From Lichtheimia corymbifera B2541 (lineage: Eukaryota > Mucoromycota > Mucoromycetes > Mucorales > Lichtheimiaceae), in contig JNEU01000877.1 in NCBI GenBank assembly GCA_000697475.1, forward strand, positions 1-64,000: a stretch of DNA of 64,000 nucleotides, in the 5' to 3' direction. Shown in pieces: positions 12,294 to 22,072 of this stretch. The notes beneath the pieces were generated by a model, which had not been told where the DNA came from, did no database searches, and saw only the letters and a list, made by a program, of their open reading frames with translations. Position numbers and translations under genes: made by a program. Each line of letters starts with the position of its first letter. Positions within the stretch are counted from its first letter, which is position 1.

Positions 12294-12549
12294 TTAAACG
12301 CGAGCATTGATATGGGGTTTAGCTTGCACATTGACGATAGCATCTAATTTTTTTACAATAACCTTTTCCTTGTTTGTGGCGAAGGCGTTTTGGATTTCAC
12401 CAATTTTGATTTCGGTTTCTTGATCCACAGCACCAAAGCTGGCATCCGACGCACCCGACGCACCCGAATGCTGTTATACGCATATCCATAACACATACTC
12501 TCTCGTTCAGTATACGGTATCGTTACCTGAGCAACAAAGCTTTGATACT
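12294..12549 (-). pseudogene. VMA10: V-ATPase subunit G, C-terminal exons only
   Basis: Exons at 12527-12549 and 12294-12470 join to read EYQSFVAQHSGASGASDAS followed by a segment containing VDQETEIKIGEIQNAF, NKEKVIVKKLDAIVNV and the end HINARV. This is the C-terminal half of the small peripheral-stalk subunit G of the vacuolar proton pump. The conserved N-terminal half (the GIQTLLEAEKEA region) is not found in any upstream frame: the next possible exon reads only YRDVIDTTET before a stop. I read this as a 5'-truncated fragment, though a distant first exon cannot be excluded. It faces the Rad16-type gene tail to tail, 202 bp away. Confidence 0.65.
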
Positions 12550-14180
12550 CTTATACCAAAGAGCTCAATGAGAACTAAGTACCAAAGATGCACCATACTT
12601 TTGAACAAAAGAAGGACAAGTATAGAAGTGTTTACCTGTTTCAGTAGTATCAATCACGTCACGGTATTAAGATGCCGTTCAAAAAGAAGGCATACGTTGG
12701 GTGTGCATAAGGAAGGAATGAGATGTTGCAAGTGTGCGCATGAAGATATGCGATGCTGCAAGACGCCAAATGATAATAGTGATGGTATGATAAGGAGTGA
12801 GGGCAGAATTCCAAAATCGACGCCATGCACCAGGAGGTGAGGTGCACGAGGATGGTCGCTGGCTGATCTTGAAGAGGCGTTAAAGGCTATAACGGAAATC
12901 ATCGCGCTTGAAACTGTCGATGGTGGAAGGTGAGACCTGAAGGGCGATGGTTGACAACAAGTTATAAAAATCAGAGGTGATGTTGAGTGGTTTTAGGGGT
13001 AAGTGGGGTAGGGGTAAAGTGTTTGGATGTCACACGCTCTTTGAATAGTCATTTTTCTTTTATTAACCCCATCACCCGTATAGATATCCTTGTATCTGAA
13101 CAATAAAACACTGATAGCATCATCGTACACTTCTTGTGTCGTACAGTCAGCTCTCAATACTGCTCGCCTTGACTTGCTCAAAGATGGTCACCGCCAAATA
13201 AGGCTACCTCAATGTCATACTTACATGATGGGATAGCACCTTCGATTAATCGATCATAATATCAGGGCAAGGGCCATGGATAGTCATTCTCATCAATTGT
13301 ATCGCACTTTTCTAATTGCTTCTTCAAGATATTCGCGCGTGAATCGCTTGATTTGCGTCCCAAGTTTGATTCAATTCGCCTTATTTTCTTCACCAGTTCA
13401 TTCAGTGTTAGACAGGACTTGTAATGAATGTTCAAGTTGCCTGCATTGTAGCCTCATATGATGTCATTTGATATCCAATGGTGCCTTTATGAGTGAACAT
13501 CAAGAGTAAGTTGAAAGAATATAGGATGGATAACATAGAATAGAAAGCGAGAGGATAAAAAATAAAAGTTTGGTTGGGTAGTGAATGCGTTGGTAAGAAT
13601 GGATTTTTGAGGATACCTTCAGTGAGCACCACTTGTATTTCAAAGGTTGTTGTCGCCGTGTGGTTGTGGTTGGATGAAACGGTGTACATCATTGATGCAG
13701 GGATAAAAATGGATACAAATATGGGGATACAACAATGTGAGGAAGTTTCAATCTAACAATGACACAAAATGGAGATATACAATTGGTTCGAGGGTGTTTA
13801 TATTCTAAGGGTGTATTGTGGGGGAGTGTAAAAGGATTGATGGAATGTATCAAAAACGACAGCAGCAGCACGTGGTTGTGCATGAATGATCGCCTGATGA
13901 TGGACGAAGTGTGGAAAGGGCGCCGAGATCTCCATTGCTCCGAAAATAGATCGTGGTTCTTGATGTCGAATGGCGTGCTTGTGCATGAATGTGTCAGGAC
14001 CTGCAGTAGCCCATGTTGGCAGGTTGCACAGGATGATGATGGCTGTTGCAGTTAGCGTGTATGCAAAAATAGCCATGAGTGGTGGATCAAAGTATGAATG
14101 ATAGTTCAGAATCATACTGACGCGCGCGCTGACAATAGATTGTTGGCAATATTATCACAGGTATCTTTGGCGCCTTATAT
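12550..14180 (-). other. Region with scattered minus-strand coding signal, no gene resolved
   Basis: Several minus-strand stretches look protein-like: 14061-13798 begins MAIFAYTLTATAIIILC, a possible signal peptide; 13692-13620 reads MMYTVSSNHNHTATTTFEIQ; an open stretch about 13425-13264 contains NELVKKIRRIESNLGRKSS and ends YPWPLP; 13181-12993 reads MSKSRRAVLRADCTTQEVYD. I could not join them with sound splice sites, and no family is recognised. They may be pieces of one decayed gene next to the right arm. Confidence 0.3.
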
Positions 14181-14511
14181 ACTAGCAGATGTAAAGAAGT
14201 TGATGATGCAAGGACCATAACAGGTACACCAAAATGGATAAGTCTGCAACCCAACAGGAACTTGGTTTCATTATAAGGGTGGATACGATGGATAATGCAA
14301 GACGCACCAGGACCTCCCATTGCTTTGAAGATAGATGTTTGATGATGCCGCGGTCTTGCATGATGCACCAAAGAAGGTTTTACAGGATCCACTTGTAATA
14401 TGCAAAAGCGAAATATAGCATTATCTTTCCTTTCAGACCTCTCACATGCTACTAGATGCCCCCTTTCTTTGACGCAAAATGAATCCATGCAAAGGAGAAA
14501 AAGGCTGACGA
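14181..14511 (-). repeat. Inner inverted repeat arm B, right copy (331 bp)
   Basis: Inverse copy of 1432-1762. Its outer edge is exactly where the 243-bp element at 14512 begins, so the original repeat continued to about 14786 once that insertion is ignored. Confidence 0.9.
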
Positions 14512-14754
14512 TGTCGTAGGTCATGTGACCACGTGACCTAGCTTTTGCTCGTTCTTTCTAGAACCCTTTTCCTTTTGATGCTGGCAATTACTAGAAGCTC
14601 TTTTACTAGCATCTTCCACATCATTCATAGAACCTATACATTGAACATATATATATATCATGAATATCCTTAGCAATAAAGATCATCACTTATTACAGCA
14701 ATATCAAAAGTATTATCATTGGCCACTGATCTAATCAGCCATACGATAACGACA
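14512..14754 (+). mobile_element. Solo-LTR-like element, 243 bp, target duplication ACGA
   Basis: The element starts TGTCGT and ends ACGACA (6-bp inverted termini, TG...CA) and is flanked by ACGA at 14508-14511 and 14755-14758. The left arm keeps the empty site, GGCTGACGAAAACAAG when read on the minus strand at about 1440-1425, so the insertion is proven by comparison inside the window. It has a TATA run near 14648 and AATAAA near 14685, the order expected of an LTR promoter and polyadenylation signal. No internal retrotransposon genes are present. Confidence 0.85.
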
Positions 14755-14816
14755 ACGAAAACAAGAAAATCCAAAAAAAATTCGCCTTTTTGGATCCGAA
14801 AAGATACAAAAATGAA

Positions 14817-14889
14817 TGCTCTCTAGCGGGCTCGAACCGCTGACCTTCAGATTATGAGACTGACGCTCTGCCGACTGAGCTAAGAAAGC
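14817..14889 (-). tRNA. tRNA-Met (CAT), elongator type
   Basis: On the minus strand the acceptor GCTTTCT pairs with AGAGAGC, the D arm is TAGCTCAGTCGGCAGAGC, the anticodon loop is CTCATAA and the T arm AGCGG-TTCGAGC-CCGCT is perfect. The stretch from GCGTCAGT to GGTTCGA is identical to the left tRNA-Met, while acceptor and D arm differ clearly. Confidence 0.9.
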
Positions 14890-14899
14890 ACACTTGCTT

Positions 14900-15411
14900 T
14901 GACACGTCCCGTGGTGATATATATACTGGTGGCCTGCCTGGTTCGGAAGGTGGTTATTTTGGAATGAAAGAAGTATCAAGATGCAGCGGAGTGGTCAAGG
15001 ATGATGATGGTGAAGACGCGAAGTCGATATGGAGGCTCATTGTTGAGGAATTTCAAGTGGAAGTCCAAGTTGAATCCATTGGTCGGAGCAAGTGGTAGCC
15101 TGCAGTTCCCTAGCGGCACCCTGCTATGTCATATACCTCTTGGCCAATGTTTTTGAATAGAATGAAACATTTGTTGTGTGGCTGATCCCTTGCCAGGAAA
15201 AGGGACGTCAAAATAAAGATTTTCAGGATGATCGTTTTCTTCCTCGAATTTTGTGGTTGCCTGGTATCAGAACGTCGCTGACAGAACGGTACAGGAACAC
15301 ATTATCTCTTTATTTGCATATCTTTTCTATCGAAGCTACCGAGTTATAAGAATCCCCCTTTCCCGCTCTTTTTATTATCATTACACCACGATTGGTATAT
15401 CACACGTATCA
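14900..15411 (+). mobile_element. TG...CA element, 512 bp, target duplication GCTT
   Basis: It starts TGACACGT and ends ACGTATCA, giving near-perfect 8-bp inverted termini, and is flanked by GCTT at 14896-14899 and 15412-15415. The left arm shows the uninterrupted site (minus strand CACCTTGCTTTTTCGAGG near 939-922). These are the marks of a solo LTR. It differs in sequence from the 243-bp element only 146 bp away. Confidence 0.8.
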
Positions 15412-15699
15412 GCTTTTTCGAGGGTTTGCAGACTGATAGAGCGAAAAATTACGCGATTTGGTGAAGGAATTAGCGCAAAAAGGTCAAACTTAGAGTGCTT
15501 TTATTAGTATCAACCAGCAGCGGAGTTTGTGCTTATTTCAATGGTAAAACCACAAAAAAATAGTGGGAAATGTGGAAAAAGTAATTTTGGCATGAAGGGG
15601 AGGATTGGGTAATAGGTAGACAGGAGCTAGCGTGGAGATCTATGCTATGAGGGAAAATCGAGACGCCGCTCCTCTGCAGTGCCCCCTAACTACGTTTGT
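15412..15699 (-). repeat. Outer inverted repeat arm A, right copy (288 bp)
   Basis: Inverse copy of 646-933, the same length and apparently identical. It was originally about 6 bp from the tRNA-Met gene, as in the left arm, and is now separated from it by the 512-bp insertion. Confidence 0.9.
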
Positions 15700-15891
15700 T
15701 CCTCATTACCTACATTATGTACGTGACAGCAATTGTTACGGACACCCCAAACGCCTGCCATATTTAGCCTACAGAACACCCTGCCTATACATAGCCTATA
15801 CCCTATATAAGATAACTGAATGCTCAAAGTTCATTATCTTCATTCATCATGTAGCTTACGCTTACTTTATGGAGCCGACGAGGCGCTAATG

Positions 15892-16590
15892 ACTGGTCAA
15901 GTCAAACCAATTACTAGGCCTAGTGGTAATAGTAACTGGCCAAGTCAACCCGTTTACTAGGCCCAGTGGTAATAATGACTGGCCTATGGCCTAGTCAAGT
16001 GACTTACTAGACCCAGTGGTAATAGTAGCTAGCCAAGTCAAACTATTTACTAGGCCCAGTAGTATAGTGACTGGCCAGTCAACCCTTTTACTAGGCCTAG
16101 TGGAAATAATGACTGGCCAAGTCAAACCGTTCACTAGGCCAAGTGGTAATAGTAAGTAGCCAAGTTATACCATTTACTAGGTCCAATGGAAATAATGACT
16201 AGCCAAGTCATACCATTCACTAGGCCTAATGGGAATGTTAACTAGCCAAGTCAAAACCCTAGGCCCAGTGGTAATAGTACTGGCCAATGAGGTGTGTGTG
16301 GTAGATTGTGTGTAGTAGTAGGCGGTCGTGGAGTAAGTGATACTCGGTGTAGTGTTTTATTCTAGAGAAAGAACCAGGAACTAATATTGGATAGTATCCT
16401 ACGATATAACTATACACGAGCTGAGTCTGGATGATGGGTACACGTGATTATTCATGGACACGACAGCCAAGTCAAACCATTTACTAGGCCCAATAGCAAT
16501 AGTGACTGACCAAGTCAAACTATTTACTAGGCCCAGTGGTAATGGTAACCAGCCAAGTCATACCATTTACTAGGTCCAGTGGTAATAATA
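15892..16590 (+). repeat. Minisatellite with a 43-bp unit
   Basis: About twelve imperfect copies of ACTGGCCAAGTCAAACCA-TTTACTAGGCCCAGTGGTAATAGTG follow each other. The core TTACTAGGCCTAGTGGTAA is nearly palindromic and the ACTGGCCAGT part also tends to self-pair, so single strands could form hairpins. The array is broken once by a 178-bp insertion (16288-16465). No gene lies inside. Confidence 0.9.
16288..16465. mobile_element. TG...CA insertion of 178 bp in the minisatellite, target duplication GCCAA
   Basis: The insert starts TGAGGTGTG and ends ACACGACA, and is bracketed by GCCAA at 16283-16287 and 16466-16470. GCCAA is part of the normal 43-bp unit (ACTGGCCAAGTC), so the array resumes in register with the duplication. 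Size and ends fit a short solo LTR. Confidence 0.7.
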
Positions 16591-16617
16591 AGTGCTGTTG
16601 TCTTGCGCACGACAATT

Positions 16618-16709
16618 TATTATTACCATTGGACCTAGTAGATAGTTTGACCTGACCAGCTACCATTGCCACTGGGCCTAGTAAATAGTTTGACTTGCCC
16701 AGTCACTAG
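16618..16709 (-). repeat. Two inverted minisatellite units
   Basis: After a 27-bp gap the array ends with two units in reverse orientation (TTATTACCATTGGACCTAGTA...ACTGGGCCTAGTAAA...TTGACTTG), making a foldback with the forward units before it. Confidence 0.8.
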
Positions 16710-17296
16710 CGTATAGGTGTAACTGTTCCCTTACGTGACAACACTCTAGAAATTGCTAGTGGGTGGAAAACGTACACTGTATGTTGGCAGCATCGTTGCG
16801 ACATATGGCTTGTGCTCATGCTCGATACATAGCACTGATAAAACCAGTGATTCCTAATAAAGCATCATCACGTCACGCCATTACAGGTTGCATCTACATT
16901 CTACATTCTATAAGCTCAAGTGAAAGAAGATAATCCTTGTGCCCATCACCCACGTTACTGATTTTGTCTACGTCCAACAATAGACCACATGCCCCATTTT
17001 AAAATTCATCAATGTCCACCATGCTTGCAATAAAATATCGAGAAAAATACAAAAGTCTAATGTTGCTGGTTGCTTATTGTATGATATGGTGAGAAGCTGC
17101 CAGCAACAATTGCCATGGATGATATCAAAGATCAAATTTGGTGAAGCCGTCCGTTTTCTCTCTTCCCACAATTGCCACCCTTCCTTTCTCAATTGTTGGC
17201 CCATTCAAGTATACGACTACCACCTGCGAACGATTGCCCTGCTTCAGTCCATCATGTCAATCCTAGAACTTCCTTGATTCGATTGTCTTTCACTGA
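16710..17296. other. No gene recognised
   Basis: Short frames only on both strands; no repeat or RNA gene seen. Its end may hold the promoter of the membrane-protein frame at 17297. Confidence 0.5.
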
Positions 17297-17713
17297 ATGG
17301 CAAGTACTTGGCATGTGCACTTTACTGCAACAATACCCTTCTTTCTTGTTACTATGCCTCTGCTACAACCAGCCATAGCAGCAGCCGCTATATGCGAGAT
17401 CATTATCCATTCTCTAGTTGCTGCCTTTTGTCACGACTTGACATATCCTTCCTTCTTGCTTATATTCGCATATCTTGCTCTCTCCTTCTTGGCTACATCA
17501 GCATATTACAATACATTGGTTTATTGCTCCATCATATATTTAGAGATTTCACATATACATTGCTTATTGACTTTATTCATATTTATATCCGTCGATTCTT
17601 CATGCAATAAACCTCAGTCAGTTAATATTGTCATCTTGATCTGCGCTCTCTGCTTCTTGCTCGTATTCATCCTTAGCTTTGTGTCCGTCACATCTGCCCT
17701 TGCCGACCAGTAG
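17297..17713 (+). CDS. Possible small multi-span membrane protein
   Basis: An uninterrupted 138-codon frame from an ATG is strongly hydrophobic, with about four membrane-length segments: FFLVTMPLLQPAIAAAAICEI, the stretch around YPSFLLIFAYLALSFLATSAYY, a segment near HCLLTLFIFIS, and IVILICALCFLLVFILSFVSV near the end. A short loop with CNKPQS precedes the last segment. The four-span plan is like MARVEL/tetraspan fungal proteins but no signature residues are seen. T-rich DNA can also give such frames by chance. Confidence 0.35.
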   Translation: MASTWHVHFTATIPFFLVTMPLLQPAIAAAAICEIIIHSLVAAFCHDLTYPSFLLIFAYLALSFLATSAYYNTLVYCSIIYLEISHIHCLLTLFIFISVDSSCNKPQSVNIVILICALCFLLVFILSFVSVTSALADQ

Positions 17714-18537
17714 ACATCTACCTTTTACTCTTTCCTGTTTCCTGCTCTAGTCCTGTTGGAAAACACCTAGCACCTTTTCCACCACCCAAATCCCATTTCC
17801 TCACAACAACAGACAACACTATGTAGAAACAGCTTTGTTTACGTGTAGCAACATGTTGCTTCAATACATACAATACCTCGTGGATATTGATGTGGTACGC
17901 TGAATGGACGATTGTGGATATACGCAAAGGGTCATGCAAGAGAGCTATCCACCAAGCGAGTGATAGTACACCAAACGCCCTTTAAGCTAACTATATTTCG
18001 GAGGTCCCACGGATGCGGACGCCTTTGGTATGGAAAATCGTTGGTGTCTATTTCTGGAAGGAAAACAAGTTGGATTAACCGTCAATCTGGAACCTTTGAA
18101 GGTATTCATGCTGAGGGCCTCTCACCAACCTACGCCTAAAGCATTCAAGATATAGTAAGTATTTCAATATTGTACGACTTTCAAAATGCTGACCATATTC
18201 TTTAGCTACAAGATCCGTCCTATATTGTAAGAAATGATGCAAGCACGCAATGAAGATTTTTCAAGAGTTCCTCGTCAATGTGCTCATGTGTTCCCTCACG
18301 TTGTATATCACTTACCAGCATACGTCTCTGCTCCTCCAACTTAACTCCTTTTGTCTTTTGCATCAAGTGGATTAAAGTCTGTGTCACAATGGGTCAAAAA
18401 TCAGGTTGGGATACGTTTATGGGTTGAGACGTGGTTGCATACTACGATTATCCTGTTGTTTAGTGTAAGAGGGCTCAAATAATAAGAGTGTGTATGATAT
18501 ATGTAATATGGTGATTGGTTTATTATAAGCAATATGT
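17714..18537. other. No gene recognised
   Basis: A frame at 17912-18139 (MWIYAKGHARELSTKRV...) has no recognisable features. The remainder is AT-rich and leads into the 3' end of the minus-strand gene that stops at 18538. Confidence 0.45.
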
Positions 18538-21500
18538 CTATTGCGCTACATTATATGTAATTGTCCAGATATAGTACCAGTCTCTTTCCCCGTTTGGTAG
18601 CCATGTGTCATCCCTTCTTGACGTTTTCTGCGTGAAACTGCCCAACAAACGACCCAAGTACCTGAAGCAATCATTGTTATTATTTTCGTGTATATATGGT
18701 GTGATTATAGGTCAAAACTTACTGCAAATCATTGTCAAGGTAATAGTTCCAAACAAGAACTTTCATGCCACGATACAAGGGCTCTGCGATTTGTCGAAAG
18801 GTATCTACAAAACGTGGTATGGGCACAGGTGCTTCAGGGCTGGCAGTACAAACTGTGAAAGCGGGCGCACCTTCGGTAGCTACCATCTGCTGGCAGTATA
18901 CTTCAAACAAGCGATGGAATGAAAATCGTTCTCCTGGTGGTAAAGCGAGCTCGACAAGGATTGGGTTTCGTAAGACACGGCCCATGTTCTCCACGGTCCT
19001 TTGGAAGGCGATAAACTTGTCTGCGCGGTTGTGGTATAATAGATACCAATCGTATATAAGTTTGCGTGGCTCTGCTTCCTCACCATCCATGTTTTTCAAT
19101 ACCTAATTGCCAAATGATTAAAATCAAGTATATGAATTTGGAATGCTTGTACTTACGAGCGCATGTGGAGAAACCGTGGGGTCATAATCGAGACACCATT
19201 GACCAATACCGTAAGCAGTGCCAATCATAAGTGCCTCTCCGCCTCGTTGTTGCGTCTGGTTCTCTCCGGTATAGACTGAGAAATGTGCTCTCCCATTACG
19301 ACGGACATTGATAATGGCGTTGTTGTACATGTTCACTACTGCCACATCTTGGCTTGTAGGAAGGAGATTCACCTGCCGCATCCGTTCACGAGCATTATCA
19401 CAGAGAGCATGTCTTGCTGGATCGGCTAATGCATGTTGTCGCGTTCTTTGTCCCCATTCCGATAATGCTTGCAAGGTGGCATTGGTGTCGTATAACCAAC
19501 CACGTGACCCCTGAGCCCAACCTGCTGGTGCTGGAAGAACTGAAACAGCTTTGGATTGCTCTCGAGATAAACCTGGCAGCGGCGGGGCATTCTCAATGGC
19601 AATTCGTGCCAGTAAGGTTTGCACAATGTTCGTTCCTTGAGGCATTGACAAAAAGTAATTCCGCCATTCTTGATCACCAGGATTAACTTGATATCTCATA
19701 AAGCTTGGGAGCCTCCTTAGCTCCGGGTATCGTTGTCGTTCCAGCTGACGACATTGCAAGAGTCGTTCCTGTGATCCTGGTTGACCTTGAGCAAATCCAA
19801 ATCGTTGTGTTCTTGTTTGCAGTGTGCTGCCATTTGCTTGCATATATTGCTGAAGCCCTTGACCTGGCACAGGCCCCATCCCCGCTAGTGCTCTTCTGGT
19901 GGATGATTCTCGTCTACCTGTATTCAATAAATACAAAATTAAAATATGATTCATCATTCCTAAAGTTTGAGCTTACCATTAGCGGTTTGAGTAAGGAGCG
20001 TCTTGGCCTTGTTTTTAGCATCCGTGAAAAGGTCTGCGAGTTGGCCGACGGTTCCTTGTCTTTCGATAAACCTTGCAAGAGACCTTTGGCAAAATTGCAG
20101 TGTCCCTGGCATTGCTCCTTCAGGGTCAAGGTATTCGTCAATGCAAGCGTGCAGTAATATTAAGGTCCGACACCATGTCAAAAACATCAATCTTGCTATG
20201 ATCGGATCACCTTGTCCGTAACTGATGAATCCAGGGTGGTAATGTGGTATTACGAGGACTTGATAGTTAGGCTGTACATCGTCTGCTGCTTGCAGGTCAT
20301 AATTGAGGTCGTAGTTGCAAATGAAAGGCTCGCCGACAAAATCCTTGAATTCTTCAGGCGACATCGAGTAGCTATGTAGGACATATAAGTCAATTGATAA
20401 TAAAGTGGTTGTGACAAGATGAGCCCTTACCTTCCCCTGAAGTTAGAGAAACAAACAGCAGCAGGTTCATAGCCAAGCGTTGGGATCAAAAATGGAGGCT
20501 TTTGCTGTAATACTTGTGCACACGTTGTCATATATGGCTCCCATTGATCTTGATCTTGTCGGGCAGGAATATTCGGAGTCGGAAATAGATCCATGAATGG
20601 CGGTGGATGCATTTCGTTGAGCTCCCCCATACCACCCAGTGCCAAAGAAATGAGATGTTTCGTGAAGGTTCCTGCCCGCGAACCCTCAAAATATCCACGA
20701 AGCAGTCGTGAATCTTGGATCGTAATGTCCTTCCCAAAAATCATCATCGGTGTTGCAACTGGTCGATTTTGTGCTTCGATGATAGGACCTGATGATGCTT
20801 GGCGAGAGAAAAGCTGGATGTGTGGATCTCGCAATAGGTTCGCACGACCTGGGTCAACAGTTGGAAGCACATTTTGATATCGCTACATGAAAACTTGCTG
20901 TATGTTGCCATCGATCTCTTGCACGTTGTGATTGACCACCATTGGGAGCTGTTGTTCTTCGGGTTCAGGCACAAGTACATTCCGGAAGTAAATGGAAAGG
21001 ATCTTCAAGTCGTCAGCGGCCCCTGAATCGTTAAGGTCCTCGTCTTCAGGCATATATTGACGATAAAATCCACCAGGTTGTGAATTCAATAAGACAGATC
21101 TACCCATGAGATGGATCAATACTTGTTCAGTTGCATCCACAAGTGCTTGATCGATAACACCTTGTTCCGAGGCGACAAATAATGAAGTCAATTCAAAGAC
21201 TTGGCACACCAAACCGTGAAGATCCGAAGCGCGTTGTGCTGATGTCAGAAAGTTCCCCAGTCTTGACTGCAAATTGGCTTCTTGGTCAGTGAAGTGTCTT
21301 TGTTGAGGAGTTGTAGCATTATAGCTACAAGATACGCTTGTTTCACTGAGGTTATAGACAACGATGTCTTAGATACGATATAGCTTTAGCGTAGTTTAGA
21401 TGTATGTATATAAATACAGGCAATGTCGACGACCGACATCCTCAGTCTTTTATCAACTAAATCTCTTGACTGTAAGTAAGACGATCTTCATGTATCCCAT

Positions 21501-22072
21501 TTAGTAGCTTGCTATCCTTACATATCAACGATTGATTATGGGACCTGCAATGCTACAGGAGTGCGTGCTTCAGTGCAACCCACATAGCGAACATAAACTG
21601 GTTGAGCATCTTGGATCTGCTCTGGCACAATTTGCTCACGGAAAGCATCCACCAGAATTGTGTCAGCAAAATGTTGCTCATAGTCGAGAAGAATAGCGCG
21701 AAGTTGACCAGCTGTCAAAGTCAATGAACGTATATAAAATCTTGCTCCGTTCTCCACTTGTTGTACTTCTTGTTGATTGGAGATCACACAGCCTGTAGAA
21801 GCCTGCAAAGCATTGTCGTCGAGAAGATGGGAACCGTTGGCAAGATCCAATACGGGATCAATATGCTGTGGAGCATTCAAAACACCATCTCTGTCGACGA
21901 TTTTTCGTAGTACAGGTGAAACATAATCCACAGATAAGAGCTTGCTGGCGATTATACGGTCCTTGATCAAATCCACCAATGTCTCCCAATTGTCCGGAGG
22001 GTCCCCAGGTATAGGCACAAAGGTCGTATCAAGTGCAGTTGCGTAGATTTCACCAATGTTCAAATCGGTCAT
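18538..22072 (-). pseudogene. Large GIY-YIG-like protein gene interrupted by a solo LTR
   Basis: Six coding blocks, 22072-21558, 21306-20431, 20371-19977, 19917-19157, 19102-18723 and 18661-18538, join in frame with good splice sites and give about 1000 residues from MTDLNIGEI to ITYNVAQ. Near residue 160 the sequence PVYVRYVGCTEARTP, continued beyond the insertion by QQRHFTD, resembles the start of a GIY-YIG nuclease fold (GIY as VYV, YIG as YVG, then a conserved Arg). The rest is unrecognised. A 246-bp TG...CA element (21312-21557) sits in the coding sequence between the first two blocks. An in-frame TAG also lies at 20885-20883; it may be the acceptor of a stop-free 3n intron starting GTACTT rather than a lesion. 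The long, well-kept frames suggest recent inactivation. Confidence 0.65.
21312..21557 (+). mobile_element. Solo-LTR-like element, 246 bp, target duplication GGAGT
   Basis: It starts TGTAGCATTATAGC and ends GCAATGCTACA, so the termini TGTAGCATT/AATGCTACA are perfect 9-bp inverted repeats with TG...CA ends. GGAGT occurs at 21307-21311 and 21558-21562. A TATA box (TATATAAATA) lies near 21407. Taking out the element plus one GGAGT copy restores one continuous minus-strand frame, ARTP|QQRHFTD, which supports an insertion into a gene that was intact. Confidence 0.9.

Noticed and set aside
646..15699. Whole block considered as one DNA transposon with 288-bp terminal inverted repeats
   Set aside because: No target duplication at the outer borders, no transposase gene inside, and two separate repeat blocks plus tRNA genes in each arm.
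15892..16709. Regular repeat array considered as a CRISPR array
   Set aside because: The whole 43-bp unit is repeated without unique spacers and the host is a eukaryote.
20883..20885. TAG as a recoded sense codon (readthrough or selenocysteine)
   Set aside because: A simple intron acceptor or a pseudogene lesion explains it; TAG is not a selenocysteine codon and no recoding signal is evident.
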